DNA of 64,000 bases from Hemerocallis citrina (Eukaryota > Streptophyta > Magnoliopsida > Asparagales > Asphodelaceae): NCBI GenBank assembly GCA_017893485.1, contig CM030361.1:140696461-140760460 (forward strand). Direction: 5' to 3'. The notes under the pieces were generated by a model that was not told the DNA's origin, searched no databases, and was given only the letters and a program-made list of their open reading frames with translations. The position numbers and the translations under genes were made by a program. Below, one piece after another: positions 35,391-45,957 of the stretch (position 1 is its first letter; every line of letters begins with the position of its first letter).

Positions 35391-35731
35391 TAGAGACCCT
35401 TTTCAAATGGATAATGAGTGGAACATCAGGTAATTTATACTGGCTGATCGAGAATGTTGTTGCCAGATATAAGAACTTATTTCTTTTGATAAATGATGCA
35501 ACGTACATAAAATAATTGGGGATTGGTATTATATCCATTTTCTCTCTTAAGTTAATTACTATTTATACGAGCAATTAATAATCCTAAGAAGCCACAAACT
35601 CTATCCCTAAGTTATTCCCAACCACCTCTAGTGCCACGCTTGTTTCACTCTGTTCTCTTATGTTTTCCATTCCTGATGTTGTGCAAGATAATGAGGACAC
35701 ATTGCCCGCAAGAGTTGGACATACTACCTTT
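35391..35731. other. Spacer without recognisable feature
   Basis: AT-rich sequence with no domain. It carries the left copy of the LINE target duplication at its end (35732-35747) and is presumably the DNA into which the LINE inserted. Confidence 0.5.
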
Positions 35732-35747
35732 TGTGGGGTTTTAACTT

Positions 35748-37857
35748 CTTTTTTTTTTTTTGATATATCGTATAGAGCCAAACGGCTCCAGCCATCAAAA
35801 TATATATATATAACAAAATAGTTGAGATACGGAAATAATTACAAGAGTTTACAAGCTGTAAAACGGAAATTAAATTACCAAAAAGATTACAAAAATAGGA
35901 TGAGTCGCATGCAAATAAGATATCTGCGAACACCGAGAAGGGCGACGGAGCAAAACCGCCAAAATAACAATGCAACTAAAGGAGGTAAAACGCCTTGCCG
36001 CACCAAAAAGGAGGGAAGACGCCCACAAAGGCAAACAACCGCAAGGCAAAAGGAAATGCAACGATCAGGAAGCCAGATCCAGGGACACCCAAACGTTGAT
36101 GACATGAGCGAAAATTGTGGAAGAAAACCAAAAGACAGACCCAAGACTTAGGAGGCAAAACAGTCCCACACGAAGGCACAAAACTTAACCTGCATAGAAA
36201 AGAAAAGAGAGAAAACGCAGGAAAACCAGGCGCACCGCTAAAAAGCTCGGGAAAAGGTGTATGCAAACATACACAAGTATGCGAACACAAAGTGCGAAGA
36301 TAAGAAGAGAGAAGGCACACCACAAAATATTTAAAGACGTGGCTAAAAGAGAAGAAACAGACCCAGCCGCTCATGAAAACACAAACAGCACCGAAAAGAC
36401 AAAAAACTAGACTGCCAACTCAGGGGAGGATAGAAAAATGCAAAAACTCAGCTATGCGCAAGAAGATGAGCTGACACTGAAGCTGCTTTCTTAGCTAAAA
36501 TACGAGCACTGACGCGAATTTGTACATTATTATAAAGTTTCTTATTGTATTTTCGCTTAGCGGGGAGATGATCGACCTCCACCGAAGGGAGCGAAATCAC
36601 ACCAAGGTCCGGCATGCTAGCCTCGACTTTGTTTAGGCAAGAAGAGGGTAAGAGGACTCTGGAAGAATCTGACGATAATATAGGAATGGAATTAGTATGA
36701 AAGGAATAACGAGAAAAGGAAGAGTCACCAAGTATCGGTTGAAGAAAGAGCCCCAACGTACTATGTAACCAAGAATGGCGAGGCCCAAAGGATTTAAACA
36801 AAACAGACTTCTTATCCAGACTCATACTCAACGAAGGCCTCACAGATTAAGTATGGGGGCGAAGCTGATAATTGCCCGACCGAGGAAAGGAAACAAGTTC
36901 CGTGAAATCCGAGCGATCCTTAAACAGGAAAGCAAAATTAGGATATTGAGGAGTAGCAAGAGAAGCACCATGAGCAGCGGAAGAAATAGTGGGGTTCATA
37001 GATGAAAAGGGAACCATTACAGAGGAGTCAAAATCCTTTTCAAACTCAAGACTACTCTTCCTCGCGAAGCATGCATAAAGCATGCGCTTAAAGAGGGAAT
37101 AGTTAAGAAAGGAGAGACGTTTGACCGGAAAGGATTTAACCAAAACAAAATCCTTATCCAGACTCATATTCAAAGTAGGCACCACAGCTTTAGAATGGGG
37201 ACGAGCCTGATAAGAACCCAACCGAGGGAAGGAAACAAGTTTCATATAAACCGTTCGATCCTTAAAAAGAATAGCAATATTAGGACGCTAAAGAGTGCCA
37301 AGGGAGTCACCATAAGCAGTGAAAGAAGTAGTTGAGTTCATAAATGGATAAGGAACAACTGCAGAGGAGTCAAAATTCTTTTCAGACTCAAAACTAAACT
37401 TCCTCGCCAAGTATGCATTAAGCTTGCCCTTTAAGAGTGGATAGTTAAGAAAGGAGAGAAGTTTGGCCGGTTAGGGTTTGCCTTTGGGTAATCCAAGAAG
37501 TTTTTGAAGGGAAAAACATCTACTGCACGAGTGACCAAGTTTGTCACAGAAAATGTACTTCATTTTATTCACGCACACTCGTTTAAAATGCCCAGAAAGG
37601 AGGCACCTGAAACAAACCAGGAGCGGGTCGGACCTACAAGAGGAATGGGCAATAGGGAATATGGGAGAGCTACGAGAGCGACCCAGTTTAGAGGGCCTAT
37701 TTTTTTAACAACCTCAACCCAAGACGGGCACAAAGAGGCCATGGCCCAAAACCAGAAAAGGGCAAGAGCGAGAGGATACCCGAGCAGGACTGTGGAAACT
37801 GATATAGAGAAGATCAGTTGCTGGAAACTGATATAGAGAAGATCAGTTGCTGGAAAC
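35748..37857 (-). mobile_element. LINE-type retroposon with ORF1 only
   Basis: A 2.1-kb insertion with a poly(T) run at its left end (35749-35760, the poly(A) tail on the minus strand). It is bounded by a perfect 16-bp duplication, TGTGGGGTTTTAACTT (35732-35747 and 37858-37873). The minus strand encodes a zinc-knuckle protein, then a ~700-bp 3' region ending in ATACGATATATC and the A tail. No endonuclease or reverse transcriptase is present. The 5' end has a 31-bp tandem duplication (37798-37857, CAACTGATCTTCTCTATATC units). Length and duplication fit L1-type target-primed insertion; movement would need ORF2 from another LINE. Confidence 0.85.
36448..37640 (-). pseudogene. ORF1 of the ORF1-only LINE
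   Basis: The frame starts in a CCHC knuckle, CFRCLLSGHFKRVC (about 37575-37620), followed by a Cys/His cluster, CDKLGHSCSRC. Then come two tandem copies of a 114-residue unit (342 bp): LSFLNYPLLKGKLNAY / LSFLNYSLFKRMLYAC, FDSSAVVPYPFMN / FDSSVMVPFSSMN, SFPRLGSYQARPH / SFPRSGNYQLRPH, MSLDKDFVLVKSF / MSLDKKSVLFKSF. It ends with a Lys-rich segment, PAKRKYNKKLYN, before the stop at 36448. Three in-frame stops (near 37480, 37288 and 36847) disable it. I infer an RNA-binding ORF1 from the knuckle; the repeated unit matches no domain I know. Confidence 0.7.
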
Positions 37858-37873
37858 TGTGGGGTTTTAACTT

Positions 37874-38464
37874 TAACCTTTGTAAACATTTGGCATGTCG
37901 TACATGTGTCAGGGAAAAGTGTAGATACGACCTATTTGAAGCATTGATGCATCATTCTGGGCTCATTTGGTATATAATTTTGTAGCATGCGCTTGTTTTT
38001 TGACAATTTGCTGTTGAGTTTTGATTTGACAACCTCATCGGGATCTCCGACTCCGATCACAAGTTAGTCATTGTTATCCAGTTCACATTCGTTCATTGGT
38101 TCCATTGTGAATGCTAATTTGGGTGTGTCCAAGATGATGGAAACATTTGATTGTTGGTTTTAGGTGAAGAATCCCTTCCCCAATGTTTGATTGACCACAT
38201 TTGATGAATACACACATAGAAGAAGCCCACCAAGGGTATAAAACCCAAACCCTTAAGACCCATAAACCCAAAACCCGAAACCCGGCTCCAACCCTACCCT
38301 AAACCTATCTCCTTACACTCCCTGGTTCAGTACATTTGTGACTAATTCCACACGGGCATTTTAATGTTTATATATAGAATTTTGACCTATAATTAGAATA
38401 GTTGTAGTATTCTTGATTCTTGAAGTTGCTCGATGTACTGTACAGTACAGTAAGGACTTGTTTC
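37874..38464. other. Spacer without recognisable feature
   Basis: No coding domain. A run of CCCAAACCC-type units lies near 38235-38300. It ends with the TTA duplication of the MITE at 38468. Confidence 0.5.
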
Positions 38465-38467
38465 TTA

Positions 38468-39365
38468 GGCCATCTCCAACCCTGAATTTCATTTTGGAGC
38501 AACTTTTACTCCAAAATAGAGTAACTGTCACATCAAACAGTAACTTCATCTTCAATCCATAACTCCATTTCTAACTCCAAAAATGAATATTCTCAGCATA
38601 TTCTTTTTTACTACTTTTTAAATTAATTCTCCTCTAACTTCCCACTATTTATCTATTTAACCAATTAGCCACAAACAAAAAAATTTAATGTATTGATCCA
38701 ATAATATGCCTCAATATTTAACATTAATAAATAATATTCTATTATAAAATGACCATTCTACAAATAATATAATACTTAGAAAATAAAATTGCATTAATTA
38801 AAACAAATGACTACCAAAATATTATCGTCTTTCTAAATTGTTAGTCTTATGTGTGTAATTATTTTATTGCGTTATGTATTTTGCAATGTTTTTTTTTTAT
38901 TGCACGAGTTTAGTTTGATTATTGTATTTTGCATTATGTAGTTTGTATTGCTTTTTATTTGAATGTTTATGAAATTTTAATTAAGACATCCTAAAATGTA
39001 CGAAGTTTATATATATTGTGTTTGACATTTTGTATTATTTTCTAAATATTAAATATACTAAATATTTAATTAATAACCTTCAATAGAACACAAAAAAATT
39101 AAATTTTTATTTCTGGGAGTAGGATGTAATAAACTTTGTTAAGAAAATATTGAATTAGGGTTTAATTAAAAATTAGAAAACTTTTAGGGGTTTAAAAAAA
39201 AAAAAATTGCCGCTGGGTGAACAGTGGCGCGCCATATATGGCGCGCCACTGTTCACCCCATCTCCATCCTCGCCAAAATGGCGCTGAAAGTGGCGCTGGG
39301 TTGGAGGCCAAATTCAACGCCAAACGCCACTTCAGTGCCAAAGTAGCGCTGGGTTGGAGATGGCC
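38468..39365. mobile_element. PIF/Harbinger-like MITE
   Basis: 898 bp with perfect 14-bp terminal inverted repeats GGCCATCTCCAACC...GGTTGGAGATGGCC, flanked by TTA (38465-38467 and 39366-39368). A 3-bp TTA/TAA duplication is the mark of PIF/Harbinger (Tourist-like) elements. The middle is AT-rich with no transposase. The right subterminal part contains repeated GGCGCTG..GTGGCGCTGGGTTGGAG motifs and a perfect palindrome. Confidence 0.88.
39215..39258. repeat. Perfect 44-nt palindrome
   Basis: The arms GGGTGAACAGTGGCGCGCC(ATA) are perfectly complementary with no loop, centred between 39236 and 39237. It lies about 110 bp from the right end of the Harbinger-like MITE and contains two GGCGCGCC sites. 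Confidence 0.95.
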
Positions 39366-39368
39366 TTA

Positions 39369-40083
39369 GGTAAGGATGCAATATCCAGCTCTACTCTCTC
39401 TAAAAGAAAGGGTGCAAAGTTATAATTAACCTCACATCACTCTAGTATTAGTCCCAACTAACCTGCATATTAGATTTATGGAAGCACTTGTATAAAATGT
39501 TGTACCATGACGCACCGATTTATACATCGCATGATATACAATACCATCAATTGGGTTGGAAAATTTCTACTACGTGGTCCGTAATAAAAGATTGATGTAT
39601 TAACAATTCTCGTTAGATATACTTATTATGCAAAATGCAATTACATCATAATTAACATTTACACGTCACATGTCATGAACATCATATACTGATTGTTATT
39701 TCTAATTACCTTAGACGTGTATACAACGGCTCGGTATTATTTTGGCTAACTTTCACAGGAGTTTTGCTTTGGTGAATTATTGAATGGGTGTCGGTCAGCA
39801 TATAATTTACTTCACGTTTATAAGTTGAGAGTATTGCACTTTATCTTGTCAAATATTTTTATTTGTGAGCACTCCATGTCAATGGTCAATTCCCAGTTCA
39901 AGTATGCAATACCTGCACTGATATTACTTCCAAGTTGGAATTTATACTTCACTCGGCCTATTTAGATTAAACTCACTCGTTCATTCAAATTATCAGTCTG
40001 CTCAATATTATACGAGTCATTGGCTGCATCTCAAATTCCATGTAAGGCCCCACCCATTCTAGCATGTCCATGTCACTAGGCAA
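39369..40083. other. Spacer without recognisable feature
   Basis: AT-rich, short frames only, nothing recognised. It ends at the target duplication of the hAT element. Confidence 0.5.
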
Positions 40084-40343
40084 ATAGAGAGTAGGGGTGT
40101 CAAAAAATATCATTTTATCGTACTATACCGTACTATACCATTACCATATCAAAAAATATCGAAACTTGGTAATACCGTACCAAATTTTCGGTATTGTACC
40201 ATACCGATTTTTGATGGTATGGTACTGGTACAAAAATTTTATACCGTTGGTATACCGTACTGTACCGAATATATTTAATATATATCTAATCTAATTTTTA
40301 TAGCCGTCTCTTGACTCTCCTTTTTCTCATCATCTTCCCTCAC

Positions 40344-40657
40344 TAGGGCTGTAAATCGGACCGGACGGGATCGAACAATCATATGTTCAAGCTCGGACCG
40401 AAATTCTACTCGGACGGGCTTATGTCCGGCTCGGTCTAGGTCAGACAAAATTTTTATAGTCCGGACTCGGTTCAATAAAGCATCAGACCGCAATAATACT
40501 CGGACGGATTTGTGTCCGGCTCGAGCTTGGTAAAGAATCGGACATAATAATTTGTTCGGGTTCGGTTCGTATAACAGTTCGGACGGTCCACGGTCAAACC
40601 ATTTCTCGAGCCGGACTCGGACGGACGACGGACCGTCCTGTTCATTTTACACCCCTA
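40344..40657. mobile_element. Nested hAT-like MITE
   Basis: 314 bp from TAGGGCTGTAAATC to TTTTACACCCCTA, rich in CGGACCGGAC/GGACGGTCC motifs. CCTCAC lies directly outside both ends (40338-40343 and 40658-40663), a partly eroded duplication. It resembles small hAT elements with TAGGGxTGTAAA termini. No coding capacity. Confidence 0.7.
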
Positions 40658-40669
40658 CCTCACCTCCTA

Positions 40670-41035
40670 CCGCAACCTCTACAGATCTACTCCCTCAAAG
40701 TCGAAACCCTCCTCTTCTACTCCAATCTACCCGCCTCCATCGCCCTCCGTCACCCTCCCCGACCGCAACCTCTACAGCTCTACTCCCTTGAAAGTCGAAA
40801 CTCTCATCTTCTACTCCAATCAGCCCGCCTCCATCGCCCTCCGTCACCCTCCCCGACCGCAAACCCCTCCTCGACTACCTCCAGGTCCTCCACGGCCTCA
40901 CCTCTTCCTCCCTCTCCATCGACCACTTTCCCCCTCAAACCCAACCCAGTTCCCTCTCCATCGACCGCAAACCCAATCACCTCTTCACCGAATCAGATCT
41001 TCCTCTTCATCGAATCACCAAATCCGGAAGGGTAA
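40670..41035 (+). pseudogene. GC-rich exon-like fragment, possibly Cdc73-derived
   Basis: A codon-like GC-rich block ending in a plausible donor (GGAAGGGTAATTT near 41030). A 93-bp unit (CCGCAACCTCTACAG, then AAAGTCGAAAC, then TCTTCTACTCCAAT) is repeated in tandem at 40670 and 40763 and runs into a third start at 40857. One frame reads VTLPDRKPLLDYL and then GLTSSSLSID, similar to the PDRKPLLDYL motif and the SSDSID that follows it in plant Cdc73 (parafibromin, a Paf1-complex subunit). The match is short and the frame changes at the repeat joins, so the identification is tentative; the piece is not functional. Confidence 0.4.
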
Positions 41036-41284
41036 TTTACTATGCTTAGTTCTTTGAATTTGAGCTTTCAATTAGATTGTTTCAATTACTATACATAAAC
41101 TTACAATTCGGTCTCAGTTATTTGATTGTGCTTAGTAATTTGATATTTTGATTGTTTCAATTACTGATAATGACTGCATATCTTATCTGATAAACTTACA
41201 TTTCAGTATGCTTTCAGTGAGAATGACTGCATATATTTCCCGAGTTCTATTAGCTGCAAACTTAAAAGTTATTTCAAAGGATTC

Positions 41285-42007
41285 TAAATGATATAATCTC
41301 TTTGGGTTCGTACGTCAAGAATGTGTTTAAGCAGGATCAGTTTTCACTATGGAAGGAACCTTACAAAAGGGCATCCACATGGAAACCTTGTGCTGATGGA
41401 AATAATCCGGTTCATCAAGGTAATAAATTTTATTTTACAAGCATGCTGGTTCTTAGCTTACAAAATAAGAAGTAATATTGATGGGAACAGGTGAATAACT
41501 GATCAGATATTGGTTTTGCATGTAGAATTATAGTAAATCCAACATTTATTTTGAAAAAAAGGATGAAGACATTTTATTTTGAAAAAAGGATGAAGAATGT
41601 GAAAATTTAAGAAGATAATAACAGTGAAGAAATCTGGGAGACGAAAATTATTATAAGAAATAATTAGCTACTTTGACGTTAGATGCTTTTGATGGCAGTG
41701 AAGAAGTCTGGGAGATGAAAACTATTTTTGAAAAATTTGATTAGCTAATTTGACATTAGATTCTGTTGATGTTATACTCATTAGTTGATAGTTAGATATA
41801 TAACTGGTGTCTGGTGCATATTGTATGTTCTTTTTGTCAAATATAAGGAGGTTGGTTGTTGTTGTGGTTGTGGGTTACCTATGGAAATATGTCTTCATAG
41901 TGCTTGTGATGTAATTAGTAATATTTATGTCAACAGGACATAACAAGAAACACAATGGATACATATTGGTGAGTGCAAATGGCGGACTTAATCAACAACG
42001 AGTTGCT
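41285..42007 (+). pseudogene. O-fucosyltransferase-family gene fragment (two exons)
   Basis: The first exon (about 41297-41419) reads LGSYVKNVFKQDQFSLWKEP and then YKRASTWKPCADGNNPVHQ, and ends at a GT donor (41420). The second (41937-42007) follows CAACAG and reads GHNKKHNGYILVSANGG then LNQQRVAV; it ends at GTAAGG (42008). The phase is kept across the 517-bp intron. WKPC.D and NGYI.V.ANGGLNQQR are hallmarks of the start of the plant GDP-fucose O-fucosyltransferase domain (Golgi glycosyltransferases). The rest of the enzyme is absent: the next intron holds the solo LTR and what follows does not match. Most likely a captured fragment. Confidence 0.75.
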
Positions 42008-43154
42008 GTAAGGCTCTATCTGTAGAACCCCGTATTTTTAAAATATTATTTTTTTAAAGGTTTATAAATGACTAAGATGATTTTTGGAGAATTTATGAAT
42101 ATTTTCAGAAAAATTTATCTTTTTACACATGCAAAACACGTGCCAATACCTTCTTGAGAAGTTTGAAAGTCAAGTTTTCTTCATGAAAAATCATTATTCA
42201 ATATTTGGGATTTATTTAGTATTTTTCTAGATTTTTCTGAAATTAATTGGAACTATTTGCAAATTTTGAGAAAAAAATGACCTTTTTGCAAATTTGTCAT
42301 TTTTAGGGGTTAAAATGTAAAATATATTTTCTGGACGTTTCAAACAGTACCGGTTGAGATTAAGGGTTATATTTCACTTTTAAATCCTAATTTAAATGAA
42401 TTTTATTGAATTTCCAAGAATAGAGCTATATATATAAAGTTGTATTTTGAAGGGATTATTTTGCAAAAGTGGGTAAAACCCTAAACTCTTATCCCGGATA
42501 TTTAAAGGGAATTTGCAGCCGTCATTTGCTACACCATACAGAATTTTGTGATATTTTTGGAGGATCAAGAAGAGGAATTTGGATCTCGCCAAAAGGAAGG
42601 CTTTTTCATTAGATCTTTTCAATTCCAAGGTGAGTGACAATGTTTTATTTTGTTTTGATGTTGTGAATGATATGAATCTTGTATTGTGGTTTGATTAATG
42701 TGATCGATTGTTATATTGTTGGTTTGGCATGTATGTCATTTAGTATTTTTGCATGAGAACGATGCAAAGGTTGTTGTTTGTACCATGTATGTGAAATCTA
42801 TGAATGACTAGTAGATCTCGGCTTATAAAATTGTATTGCTAGAAAGCATGTTTAAGATTTGAGTATGGTTAGGATTGGATGGATGAACATCTGGATCTTG
42901 TGTTTACAAATCAGATTTGATTTTGAGTTGTGAAAGAAATTCAGTATTGAGAAACCCTAATGGAAGAATTAGGAATTTAGAACATGAAGATTGAGATTTT
43001 GAGGAAGTTGGTTGATTTGAGGATCGTATCCAATCTGAGGATACTTTGAGATTGTCATTTTTACCTGAATATGAATTATTTTCATAAACAATGATTTCTT
43101 TTAGAAAAACTCTAATTTTGATTATCATGTACAACCGAAATTAGGCAGACTGTA

Positions 43155-43605
43155 GGCCGACAATCGACTGTCAGACCTTTCAGTCGACTGGCACGACCCA
43201 GCTGCTGTATCTTTAGCTTTCTTGAAAATTCGTTCTGGACAGTCGACTTAGACCCTTTTCAGTCGACTGATATACTTAGAATTTATTTTTCAAAGTTATC
43301 GTAGATTTTTCTCTGGTAAGTCGACTTATGACCGTTTAAGTCGACTTATTTTCTCCTTTAAGTCGACTTATGACTTTGCAAGTCGACTTATAACACTTAG
43401 AATATTTTCTTAAAGATTTCTGGAATTTCTCTCTGGTAAGTTGACTTATGTTTTCTATAAGTCAACTTATGATCTGGTAAGTCAACTTATGACTTTTATA
43501 AGTCAAGTTATATTACTTAACTTATTTTCTTAAAATCATGGATATTTTTCCCTCTGGACAGTCGACTTACTACAGTAATAAGTCAACTGGTACTGATGAG
43601 TTTTC
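43155..43605. repeat. Cluster of AAGTCGACTT/CAGTCGACTG palindromes
   Basis: About 14 copies of a 10-bp palindrome, AAGTCGACTT or CAGTCGACTG, with variants AAGTCAACTT, lie in sets of two to four. Each set is followed by 'ATA..ACTTAGA.TATTTTCTTAAAG..T' and 'T(T)CTCTGG'. The larger unit of about 120-130 bp is repeated three to four times. Confidence 0.85.
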
Positions 43606-43944
43606 ATAAACTTGAATGTTCTTCCAAATGATTAGTCTTCAAATATTTTAGTCTATACTTTGTCTTCTGTTAAGCATATGATTTTAAGATATTCAGTTGA
43701 GCTATTTATGGTGGAAAGTTGGTTTAGACATTTGAGTTTGAGTCTCTAGAGGATGTGTGTGATCCTAGGATACCGGCGTTGAGTTATTTTGTTGAGGCCT
43801 GTTGAGGCATTTCAGTTATTCACTTTGTTAAGTCCGGTAGGGTACACCACTCTAGGAGATTCGTTGAGTAATTAAGTAACCCAAAAATAATAAGGACAGG
43901 CACTAGTGGTGATATGATGAACGGGAACATGAGTCAAGTACCTC

Positions 43945-44245
43945 AGTATGGCTTTCGGTGTTGGATTTAATCTCCGGAATTATCGAAGTATCTTACTTTG
44001 GGTGTGGGATCTATCTCCGGAATTATCCAAGTATTTTACTTTGGGTGTGAGATATATCTCCGGAATTATCCAAGTAGTTGCTTTCGGTGTGGGATTGATC
44101 TCCGGAATTATCGGAGTCGAGGCAAAGCACATGTGGTATTCGTGTGGTGATGTTTCAATGTTTCGGTGTGGGATGATCTCCGGAATTATCCAGGTAAAAT
44201 ATCTTGGGTGTGGGATCTATCTCTGGAATTATCGGGCATGGGATA
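43945..44245 (+). repeat. Minisatellite 'GGTGTGGGAT..ATCTCCGGAATTATC'
   Basis: Six to seven copies of a ~43-58-bp unit (TTTCGGTGTGGGATT, ATCTCCGGAATTATC, CAAGTA) starting near 43950, 43996, 44039, 44081, 44163 and 44206. The first copies open a 121-codon frame, which I take to be a by-product. Confidence 0.85.
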
Positions 44246-45204
44246 CTATCCATAGTTTATCTTTATCTTGTAGTAGTCATCGTGTTAGGATTAGTTGCAT
44301 AGCGGGGGATTGAACCCTACGAAGTGAAGACGTTAAGGGCTTGCACCGAACCTATGTAGAGTGGGATGCATAGACTTCGAAAAGTATGCATTAGAGAGTC
44401 CGCATATAGAAATTGTGTTTTCTTGACTTGGTTTTATGCATGTGATTTCCTGTTTTCTACACTTGACACTTAGTTTAGTTTCACATGTTGTTTACATTTC
44501 TTGCTACTTCACATTTTATGTATTTTGGTTTATTATATGTTGTTTAAGAATCCTTGCTTAATGTTTATTTATATTGTTTGTTTGCTCTTATGTCACTCAC
44601 ACCATTTATGGCTGACCCCTTTAGTTTTGGGGGTTAGGGATCATCTCTAGCCTCATGTGTTGCAGGTTTTTGCTTAGAGTTTGGAGGTTTGGATGCTTGA
44701 GATAGTTTTGAGATAAATTAATTTAATGGAGTTTGTGTAAATTTGTAAGAACAGTGTTGTAATAAGACTGTGTTGTAAATAAAAGAAAAAGTTTGTAAAT
44801 TGAGATGTTTTTAAATTTCGCTGTGCTATGTAAGAGATTGTTGTAATAAAAGTTGAAAATTTTAGTGGAGTTGGTGGTGTTTAATGTTACATTGAAGTGG
44901 ATGCTGGGATTGTGCCACGTATTTTCTAAGATATTATATTAGAAATTCGGGGCTACACTATCTTTCTTCTTGTTCAATTATCTTGCAACAATTAAATTAA
45001 TGTTGGTTCGCCAACCATTGTAATTTTTGCAGGAATGTGAAAGCTAGTGTTCTTGTTCTCCTTGATTAGACTATTGGCGAAGAATATTGTTGACTTTTGT
45101 AATTTTGAATTGATCTGGTTATATATCATGGATGAGTTCGTTCAAATTTCTTAAAGGTGCTAGATTTCCTTTCTTACTAAATTTTTGTTTATTTTTTATC
45201 TGAT

Positions 45205-45366
45205 GGAAGCTGAATTGTTATTAAATTCCAAATCCTTATCAAGAAAGGATCTTCAGGTACTAGTTGGTCATGGGTGCCCCAGCACGGATCCAAAGGTTGT
45301 CTTCTTAGCAAAGCTGTTAAGAAAGCTCACCCATTTGGATGAGGGAGATGTATGTATCAAGTATTG
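45205..45366 (+). pseudogene. Unidentified exon-like fragment in the hAT element
   Basis: A frame from ATG 45203 reads AELLLNSKSLSRKDLQVLVG, HGCPSTDPKVVFLAKLLRKL and THLDEGDVCIKY, then stops. The composition and the preceding TTTTATCTG-type tract look like a real plant exon. I do not recognise the protein. It is on the same strand as the O-fucosyltransferase fragment, about 240 bp beyond the nested LTR. Confidence 0.45.
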
Positions 45367-45619
45367 AAACCTTTATATTCAGAATTTAACTGGTCTTTGC
45401 TCTTTTTTTCAAAATTAAGAACTACTTTCTTCTCTGAAGATAAGAAATAGTCTTGCATATCTGATATTGTTTTGTATATCTTGCTTTGTATGTATTGATG
45501 AATTGGATCTCAGTCCTGCATATCTGATATTGTTCTGTATATCTTGATTTGTATGTATTTCTCTTGATTTGCAAATCAGGTATACATTGATCTCAGTCCT
45601 GGAAACTTCAATGCTAATT

Positions 45620-45957
45620 TTTTTCATGAACTCAGCTGAAGTAGGGAAAAGTCAGGATGAAATTGATGGTGTTGTGGACCATGGAGTGATTTTTGATACT
45701 CCGTAAGTCCATCTATTGTTGTCTCTAGCAAATATTAATTGTTCGCAACATATTACACAAACTCATATCATATGTATCATACTTCATATCATACACACAT
45801 TTATTACATGATAATGTTTTATTAGAGGCTCTTTAATCCTCAGTGAATAAGACTTACTTCTTTTTCATCATTTTACAGTTGCACCGCCATACAGAGACTC
45901 TGACAATGAAGATGGAGATGATGAGATTAGGCGTAGAAGGAAATACATTCCTCTATA
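45620..45957 (+). pseudogene. Further exon-like pieces with splice-site sequences
   Basis: 45636-45703 reads AEVGKSQDEIDGVVDHGVI and FDTP followed by GTAAGT. After TTTTACAG (45871-45878) the sequence reads APPYRDSDNEDGDDEIRR and RRKYIPL-stop (to about 45957). This looks like the acidic/basic C-terminus of a nuclear protein with one intron. Unidentified; it may belong with the preceding exon. Confidence 0.4.

Larger units (their letters stand above)
42021..44957 (+). mobile_element. Solo gypsy LTR nested in the hAT element
   Basis: TGTAGAACCCCG...TTCGGGGCTACA, 2937 bp, with a perfect duplication CTATC (42016-42020 and 44958-44962). It inserted 13 bp into the intron after the second O-fucosyltransferase exon. 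A TATA-like GGATATTTAAAGGG lies near 42497. Its 3' third is related, in opposite orientation, to the LTR at 61404. No primer-binding site or coding region remains. Two unusual repeat clusters lie inside it. Confidence 0.88.
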
